From Caulobacteraceae bacterium (GTDB taxonomy: Bacteria > Pseudomonadota > Alphaproteobacteria > Caulobacterales > Caulobacteraceae): a stretch of DNA of 64,000 nt. Position 1 is the first letter of the stretch. Each line of letters starts with the position of its first letter. Shown piece by piece: positions 58,506-64,000 of this stretch. Under the pieces are notes generated by a model, which was not told the origin of the DNA, searched no databases, and saw nothing but the letters and a program-made list of their open reading frames with translations. The stretch lies in assembly GCA_947478785.1 (NCBI GenBank), contig CANJXI010000001.1, forward strand, positions 1 through 64,000. The letters are read 5' to 3'. A program made the translations under genes and the position numbers.

Positions 58506-59690
58506 ATGACCGGAAAATTCGGCGCCCGCTCGGCCGTGATCGCCGGCGTCCACATGACCCGTCAGGGTGATCTCAGCGATGAGCAGCCGGCAAGCGTCTA
58601 TTGGGACGTCGTCAAGCGGGCGCTCGCGGACGCCGGCCTTACCCTGGCCGACATCGACGGCCTCATCGGTCCGGCGCCGGAGGGTGTCGGGCTGCGCGCC
58701 AGCCTTCCAGGCGGCGTGATGGCCGACCTCCTGGGCAGACCCCTGCGCTTCCATGCGAGCACCGCCGTCGGCGCCGCCAGCATCGCCGCGGGCGTCGGCT
58801 TGGCGGTCATGGCGGTCGAACACGGCATGGCCGATGTCGTGATCCTGCCGACGGTCAGCGCCGGCAAGGGATCGGGTTACACGAGCTCCGATCGCGGCGC
58901 GGCCATCGTCCACATGGCCAAGCTCGGGACGCCCTACGAATGGCTCTGGGGAACGACCCGCGTGGCCGACCATGCCGTCATCGCCAGGCGTCACATGCAC
59001 GAGTACGGCACGACGCCCGGGCAGCTCGCCGAGGTCGCGGTGGCGCAACGCCACAGCGCCACCCTGCATCCCAGGTCGGTGATGGGCGCGAAGGGCGAGA
59101 TCACCATCGACGACGTGCTGGGCTCCAGGGTGATCGCCGAGCCCCTCCACCTCCTCGACAGCTGCCTTGTCAACCAGGGCGCGGGATGCATCGTGGTCGC
59201 CGCCGACGATCGGCTGGATCGTGGGCGCCCCCGGGTCCGGCTGCTGGGCTACGGCCAGGCGCACAGCTACCTCGACCCGTGCAGCGCGCCCAGCCTGACG
59301 ACCTTCTCCGGCGGGCTGGCCGCCGACACGGCCTTCGGCATGGCCGGGGTGACCCGCGACGATATCGACGTGGTCAGCCTGTCCGACCATTTCACCATCA
59401 ACGTCATCATCGGGCTGGAGGACGCCGGCTTCTGCAAGAAGGGCGAGGGCGGCGCCTTCGTCGAAGGCGGCGCCCTGCGGATCGACGGGCGGCTTCCGAC
59501 CAACACCTTCGGCGGCTACCTGTCCGGCACCCACGCCGGCCAGTGCGGCGCCTTCGGCCTCATCGAGATGGTCGAGCAGTTGCGCGGGACGGCCGGGGCG
59601 CGCCAGGTCAAGGACGCCCGGCTGGGCTACGTCCATGGGGTGGGCGGCGTCATGCAGAACCACTTCGGCGCGATCCTGGCGAGGGATTGA
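58506..59690 (+). CDS. thiolase-like (SCP-x/Ltp-type) protein without the usual catalytic Cys
   Basis: RHMHEYGTTPGQLAEVAVAQR, GLEDAGFCKKGEGG, NTFGGYLSGTHAG; HASTAVGAASIAAG at the Cys position. Confidence 0.85.
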   Translation: MTGKFGARSAVIAGVHMTRQGDLSDEQPASVYWDVVKRALADAGLTLADIDGLIGPAPEGVGLRASLPGGVMADLLGRPLRFHASTAVGAASIAAGVGLAVMAVEHGMADVVILPTVSAGKGSGYTSSDRGAAIVHMAKLGTPYEWLWGTTRVADHAVIARRHMHEYGTTPGQLAEVAVAQRHSATLHPRSVMGAKGEITIDDVLGSRVIAEPLHLLDSCLVNQGAGCIVVAADDRLDRGRPRVRLLGYGQAHSYLDPCSAPSLTTFSGGLAADTAFGMAGVTRDDIDVVSLSDHFTINVIIGLEDAGFCKKGEGGAFVEGGALRIDGRLPTNTFGGYLSGTHAGQCGAFGLIEMVEQLRGTAGARQVKDARLGYVHGVGGVMQNHFGAILARD

Positions 59691-59694
59691 GACC

Positions 59695-60117
59695 ATGAGC
59701 GCACTGGACGAGAAGTTCCTTCCGCCGGGCGACCTGCCCGACCTGCACAAGCCGTTCTGGGCGCATCTGCGGGCCCACAGCCTTCGCCTTCAGCAGTGCG
59801 AGGACGGCCACCTGCGCTTCATCCCGAGCGAGCAGTGCGGCAAGTGTGGGTCCCAGGCCTGGACCTGGGAGCCGGTCAGCGGTCGCGGCAAGGTCTATAC
59901 CTTCACCGTGGTGCATCGCGGGCCGACCCCCGCCTACCAGGCGGAGACGCCCTACGTGATCGCCCATGTGGAACTGGAAGAGGGGCCACGGATGATCAGC
60001 AACCTGATCGATTGCACCCCCGCCGAGGTGCGCATCGGCATGCCGGTGGAGGTGGTGTTCGACGACGTCAACGCCGACTGGACGCTCTATCGGTTCAAGC
60101 CGGCCGGGGAGGGCTGA
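59695..60117 (+). CDS. Zn-ribbon/OB-fold (DUF35) protein
   Basis: CEDGHLRFIPSEQCGKCGSQAWTWEPVSGRGKVYTFTVVHRG. Confidence 0.88.
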   Translation: MSALDEKFLPPGDLPDLHKPFWAHLRAHSLRLQQCEDGHLRFIPSEQCGKCGSQAWTWEPVSGRGKVYTFTVVHRGPTPAYQAETPYVIAHVELEEGPRMISNLIDCTPAEVRIGMPVEVVFDDVNADWTLYRFKPAGEG

Positions 60118-60119
60118 GG

Positions 60120-60902
60120 ATGTCGGATATCCTTGTCGAGAAGCACGGCCGGGTCACGGTCTTCACCATCAACCGGCCGGCCGCCCACAACTCCCTCACC
60201 CGCGCCATGCGCGCCGAGCTGGGCGGGCTCGTGGGGGAATTCAACGCCGATCCGGAGCAATATGTGGGCGTGGTCACCGGGGCCGGCGACAAGGCCTTCT
60301 GCTCCGGCGCCGACCTCAAGGAGATGGCCGCCGAGGTCGATCAGGGCGACCGGGTCCCGATCAGCGCCTGGCCGGACATCGGGGGCATCTCCGACAGCGA
60401 GAAGCCGATGATCGCGGCGGTGAACGGGCTGGCGGTGGCCGGCGGCTGCGAAATGGCGATCTCGTGCGACATCCGCATTGCGTCGAACCAGGCCTGGTTC
60501 GGCCTTTTCGAGGTGAAGCTGGGGGTGATCGCGGGCGTCGGGGTCAGCATCCTGCCCAGGCTGATGCCGATCGGGGCGGCCATGGACATGCTGCTCAGCG
60601 GCGACCGCCTGGCCGCCCAGGACGCCTATCGGCTGGGCCTCGTGCAGCAACTCGTGGAGCCCGGCGAGGTCATGGAGGCGGCCTTCCGCAAGGCGGAGAC
60701 GATCGCCGCCAACTCACAGACCGCGGTGTGGGGGACGAAGAAGATCGTCAAGGCCTGGCGCGACACGATGCTGGCCGAACAGCAGAACCTCTACGAGGCG
60801 GTCGCCCACCGGGTGCTGCTCTCCGGCGACATCCACGAGGGTCCGCGCGCCTTCGCTGAGAAGCGGCCGCCGAAGTTCGCCAACCGCTGGCCGAAACCTT
60901 GA
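60120..60902 (+). CDS. enoyl-CoA hydratase/isomerase family protein
   Basis: INRPAAHNSLTRAMRAEL, AFCSGADLKEMA, AVNGLAVAGGCEMAISCDIRIAS. Confidence 0.92.
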   Translation: MSDILVEKHGRVTVFTINRPAAHNSLTRAMRAELGGLVGEFNADPEQYVGVVTGAGDKAFCSGADLKEMAAEVDQGDRVPISAWPDIGGISDSEKPMIAAVNGLAVAGGCEMAISCDIRIASNQAWFGLFEVKLGVIAGVGVSILPRLMPIGAAMDMLLSGDRLAAQDAYRLGLVQQLVEPGEVMEAAFRKAETIAANSQTAVWGTKKIVKAWRDTMLAEQQNLYEAVAHRVLLSGDIHEGPRAFAEKRPPKFANRWPKP

Positions 60903-60914
60903 TGGCGTCCTTCG

Positions 60915-62375
60915 CTATAGGCTGATCCCGATCAACTTGGTGTCGAGGTATTCGAAGATGCCTTCCTGGGCGCCCTCGCGGCCCAGGCCGCTTTCCTTGA
61001 CACCGCCGAAGGGGGCGGCCGCGGAGGTGGGATTGATGTCGTTGACGCCCACCATGCCGAATTTCAGCGCTTCGCTGACCCGAAGGGCGCGCGACAGATC
61101 GCGGGTGTAGATGTAGGCGGCCAGCCCGTAGCGGGTGTCGTTCGCGGCGCGGATCACGTCGGTCTCGTTGTCGAACCGGCAGACGGCCCCGATCGGCCCA
61201 AAGGTCTCTTCACGGTAGATGCGCATGTCCGGTGTCACCCCGGTCAGCACCGTCGGGGCGAAGAAGAAGCCGGCTTCGACCGCGGGACCGGCCATGCGCG
61301 CGCCTCCGGTCGTGGCCACGGCTCCCTTGTCGATGGCGTCCGAAACCTGGGCGCTCATCTTGTCCATGGCGGCCTGGTTGATGAGAGGCCCGATCGCGAC
61401 GTCCTTGTCGAATCCGGAGCCGGCCTGCAGCTTGGCCACCCGGTCGGTGAAGGTCTCGACGAAGGCGTCGTGGATCGAGGCGTGGACGTAGAAGCGGTTT
61501 GGACTGATGCAGGCTTGGCCTGTGTTCAGGAACTTCAGAAGCGCCGCGCCCTTGGCGGCGTGCACCGGATCAGCGTCCTCGAAAACGATGAAGGGCGCGT
61601 GCCCGCCAAGCTCCAGCGAGACGCGCTTCAGCTGGTCGGAGGCGCCCCGGGTCAGGCTCTTGCCGACGCTGGTCGAGCCGGTGAACGTCAGCTTGCCCAC
61701 AAGCGGGTTTTCGATGAACTCGTCGCCGATCGGCTTGGGATCGCGCGCTGTGACCAGGTTGGCGACACCCGCCGGAAGGCCTGCCGCCTCCAGCGCCTTG
61801 AACACCTCGATGGCGCAGAGCGGCGTATCCTCGGCGGGCTTGAGAACGATCGTGCAGCCCGCGGCGAGCGCCGGGGCGACCTTCCGCGTGATCATCGAGA
61901 TTGGATAGTTCCAAGGGGTCACCGCGCCGACAACACCGATCGGTTGATGGAGCACCAGGAAGCGCTGGTCGGCGCGGGCCGAGGGGATGGTGCGGCCGTA
62001 GACGCGCTTGGCCTCCTCGGCGAACCAGATGAGAAAATCGGCGGCGTACTTCACTTCCGTGCGGGCGGCCTTCAGCGGCTTGCCCTGCTCCGTGGTGAGG
62101 ATGCGCGCGAGCTCTTCCGTCCGATCGGTCAGGATTCGCCAGGCTCTGTAGAGGATTTCGGAGCGTTCGTAGGCGGTGCTCGCCGCCCAGGCCGGGAACG
62201 CGCGGGCCGCCGATTCGATCGCCGCGCGCGCGTCTGCGCGGCCGCCGGCGGCCACGGTGGTGATCCGTTGTCCATCGGCCGGGTTGATGACCTCGAACGT
62301 CTCCCCCGACGCGGCCGGCCGCCATTGGCCGTCGATATAGATCGAGTTGGCCGTCGTCTCAGTCAAAACGTCCAC
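60915..62375 (-). CDS. NAD(P)-dependent aldehyde / succinate-semialdehyde dehydrogenase
   Basis: VTPWNYPISMITRKVAPALAAGCTIVLKPAEDTP, FTGSTSVGKSL, LELGGHAPFIVF, NTGQACISPNRFYV; probable GTG start. Confidence 0.93.
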   Translation of the reverse strand: MDVLTETTANSIYIDGQWRPAASGETFEVINPADGQRITTVAAGGRADARAAIESAARAFPAWAASTAYERSEILYRAWRILTDRTEELARILTTEQGKPLKAARTEVKYAADFLIWFAEEAKRVYGRTIPSARADQRFLVLHQPIGVVGAVTPWNYPISMITRKVAPALAAGCTIVLKPAEDTPLCAIEVFKALEAAGLPAGVANLVTARDPKPIGDEFIENPLVGKLTFTGSTSVGKSLTRGASDQLKRVSLELGGHAPFIVFEDADPVHAAKGAALLKFLNTGQACISPNRFYVHASIHDAFVETFTDRVAKLQAGSGFDKDVAIGPLINQAAMDKMSAQVSDAIDKGAVATTGGARMAGPAVEAGFFFAPTVLTGVTPDMRIYREETFGPIGAVCRFDNETDVIRAANDTRYGLAAYIYTRDLSRALRVSEALKFGMVGVNDINPTSAAAPFGGVKESGLGREGAQEGIFEYLDTKLIGISL

Positions 62376-62429
62376 GCGCGACCCCTTGTTCGTTGGCGCA
62401 CACAACCTGATCCCGCCCGCCGGCCATCT

Positions 62430-62846
62430 TCATCCGCCAGCGACTGTACCGCGTTCCAGGACCCCGTGCCCGCCGCCGGTGCCGGTGTTGACGACGTCGT
62501 CGGCCTGGCAGGTGATGACGATGACGGCGTCGCGATCGAGAAACCGCCCCTCGTCGTCGAAGAACTCCTGGCCGATCTCCGGAATGGCGAAGATCCGGTA
62601 GACCTCCTCGAGGGCCTCTGCGTTGGGAAGTATCCATTCGGTGATGCAGTCGTATTCCCAGGCCACCGGCTTGCGCCCCTGGCTGCGCGAGCCGCGAACC
62701 TGGGTGACGTAGTTGCGCTCGTAGCTGATCATCAGGTGGCCAAGGTACTTCTGGCCGAGCTTGACGTGGCTTTTCTCGTAGTGCTCGCGGAACTGCTCGT
62801 GCGTGACGCCGGCCTTCCGCTTGAGCAAGAAGATGGCTTTGATCAT
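62430..62846 (-). CDS. EthD domain-containing protein
   Basis: MIKAIFLLKRKAGVTHEQFREHYEKSHVKLGQKYLGHLMISYERNYV. Confidence 0.88.
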   Translation of the reverse strand: MIKAIFLLKRKAGVTHEQFREHYEKSHVKLGQKYLGHLMISYERNYVTQVRGSRSQGRKPVAWEYDCITEWILPNAEALEEVYRIFAIPEIGQEFFDDEGRFLDRDAVIVITCQADDVVNTGTGGGHGVLERGTVAGG

Positions 62847-62982
62847 GGTTCCTCCACACGGGCGGGCGCCGTCCCAGGCGGGCGGGCCGTCTCCACCCGT
62901 CCACACGCGAGCACGATGCGTCCGATACAAGACAGCGCTCAAGTCCTTAGATGGGTCGATGGATCGAGGGAGGGCAGCTTGA

Positions 62983-64000
62983 ATGCGCGTGGTTCAGTCG
63001 GCTGAAGACCTCCTGTTCCGGCAGGAGGCGCGCGACTGGCTCGCCGCCAATGTCCCCGGCGAACGGCGTCCCCACGAGACCGGCGACGCCCAGCGCGCCT
63101 TCGACGTGGACTGGCGGCGGCGCCAGTATGACGGCGGATGGGGCCATATCGCCTGGCCGCGGGCCTATGGCGGCCGGGGTCTGCCGGTGGCGCGCCAGCT
63201 GATCTGGTACGAGGAATGCGCCCGCGCCAGGGCGCCGGCCTACACGAACAACTGCTGTTTCGTGGGGCTCTCGCACGCCGGCCCGACGATCATCGCGCGC
63301 GGCGACGACGCGCAGAAGGCCTTCCACCTGCCCAGGATCCTCAGTGGTGACGCCGTCTGGTGCCAGGGGTTCTCCGAGCCTGGGGCCGGGTCCGATCTCG
63401 CGGGTGTCCGCACGCGGGGCGTGATCGACGGCGACAGCCTGGTGATCAGCGGCCAGAAGATCTGGACCAGCTACGCCATCTACGCCCAGTTCCAGGAACT
63501 GCTGATCCGCACCGATCCGGACTCGACGCGCCACGACGGCCTGACCTTCGTGATCTGCGACATGTCCGCCCCGGGTGTCGAGATCCGGCCGATACGCAAC
63601 ATCGCCGGGGGCAGCGACTTCTGCGAAGTGTTCTACGACGAGGTGCGCCTGCCGCTCACGGCCGTGGTCGGCGGCGTCGGCGCCGGCTGGGACGTGGCCA
63701 TGTCGCTGCTGGCCTTCGAACGCGGCGCGGCCTCCTTCCCGGTGGCCATGGAGATCGCCGCGCGCGTCGAGGAACTGCTCGAATACGTCGAGTCCAAGCG
63801 GCCTTCGATAGAGGGCGCCGGCTGGCGGGAGAGCGCCCTCGGCGCGCGGCTCGCCGCTGTGCGTGCGGACGCCGCGGCGCTCAAGTCGATGGTCTACTTG
63901 CTGATCGCGCGCGACGCCGGTCCGGCCGAGGGATCCTACGTTCGGCTGTTCCTCTCGGAGCTGGAGCAGCGCGTCTCCGCGCTCGCCATGGACCTCCTGG
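62983..64000 (+). CDS. acyl-CoA dehydrogenase, incomplete at the window end
   Basis: VVQSAEDLLFRQEARDWLAANVP...; GFSEPGAGSDLAGVRTRGVIDGDSLVISGQKIWTSYA; frame open to 64000 and absent from the ORF track. Confidence 0.9.
   Translation, partial: MRVVQSAEDLLFRQEARDWLAANVPGERRPHETGDAQRAFDVDWRRRQYDGGWGHIAWPRAYGGRGLPVARQLIWYEECARARAPAYTNNCCFVGLSHAGPTIIARGDDAQKAFHLPRILSGDAVWCQGFSEPGAGSDLAGVRTRGVIDGDSLVISGQKIWTSYAIYAQFQELLIRTDPDSTRHDGLTFVICDMSAPGVEIRPIRNIAGGSDFCEVFYDEVRLPLTAVVGGVGAGWDVAMSLLAFERGAASFPVAMEIAARVEELLEYVESKRPSIEGAGWRESALGARLAAVRADAAALKSMVYLLIARDAGPAEGSYVRLFLSELEQRVSALAMDLL

Noticed and set aside
57285-59750. 821 aa version of the lactonase
   Set aside because: The extra N-terminal portion is antisense to the 58506-59690 thiolase-like gene; the real start is at 58472

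Overview
This is a dense, GC-rich bacterial chromosomal window, alphaproteobacterial (Caulobacterales-like) by gene content, although that placement is an inference. No rRNA, tRNA, CRISPR array or transposase was recognised. Main blocks: (1) ~0.4-24.8 kb is a catabolic accessory region with class II aldolase, bicupin, two P450cam-like P450s, a three-subunit molybdenum hydroxylase with a MoaD/ThiS-like protein, an SDR / Baeyer-Villiger monooxygenase / CxxHxxC ferredoxin / DUF2889 operon, a BKACE enzyme, a cytochrome c-PQQ dehydrogenase, and a TetR-linked operon (DUF35, thiolase-like, acyl-CoA ligase, amidohydrolase) divergent from a Rieske oxygenase. (2) ~24.9-37.0 kb carries Amt/GlnK and an apparently complete N-methylglutamate (NMG) methylamine pathway (mgsABC, gmaS, four mgd/sox-like subunits) with an XRE-cupin regulator. 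(3) ~37.2-47.1 kb has an ankyrin/DUF1552/DUF1592 cassette and a sugar-acid-type SMP-30/MFS/FAH module. (4) ~47.1-52.7 kb is a translationally coupled operon: ferritin-like protein, carbamoyltransferase, DUF5989, methyltransferase, YceI, SGNH. (5) ~52.8-57.2 kb is the best candidate for an undescribed system. An ECF sigma factor, a zinc-finger anti-sigma factor with a subtilase-prodomain-like C-terminus, an S8 protease and a TorF-type porin form one operon. A nearby RTX protein has an upstream element matching the one before the sigma gene (CGGTTTGAACC-N16-GWACTAA, identical spacing). (6) ~57.3-64 kb has a second thiolase-like/DUF35 pair, an enoyl-CoA hydratase, an aldehyde dehydrogenase, an EthD protein and a truncated acyl-CoA dehydrogenase. 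All functional calls come from reading translations and motifs; no database search was run.
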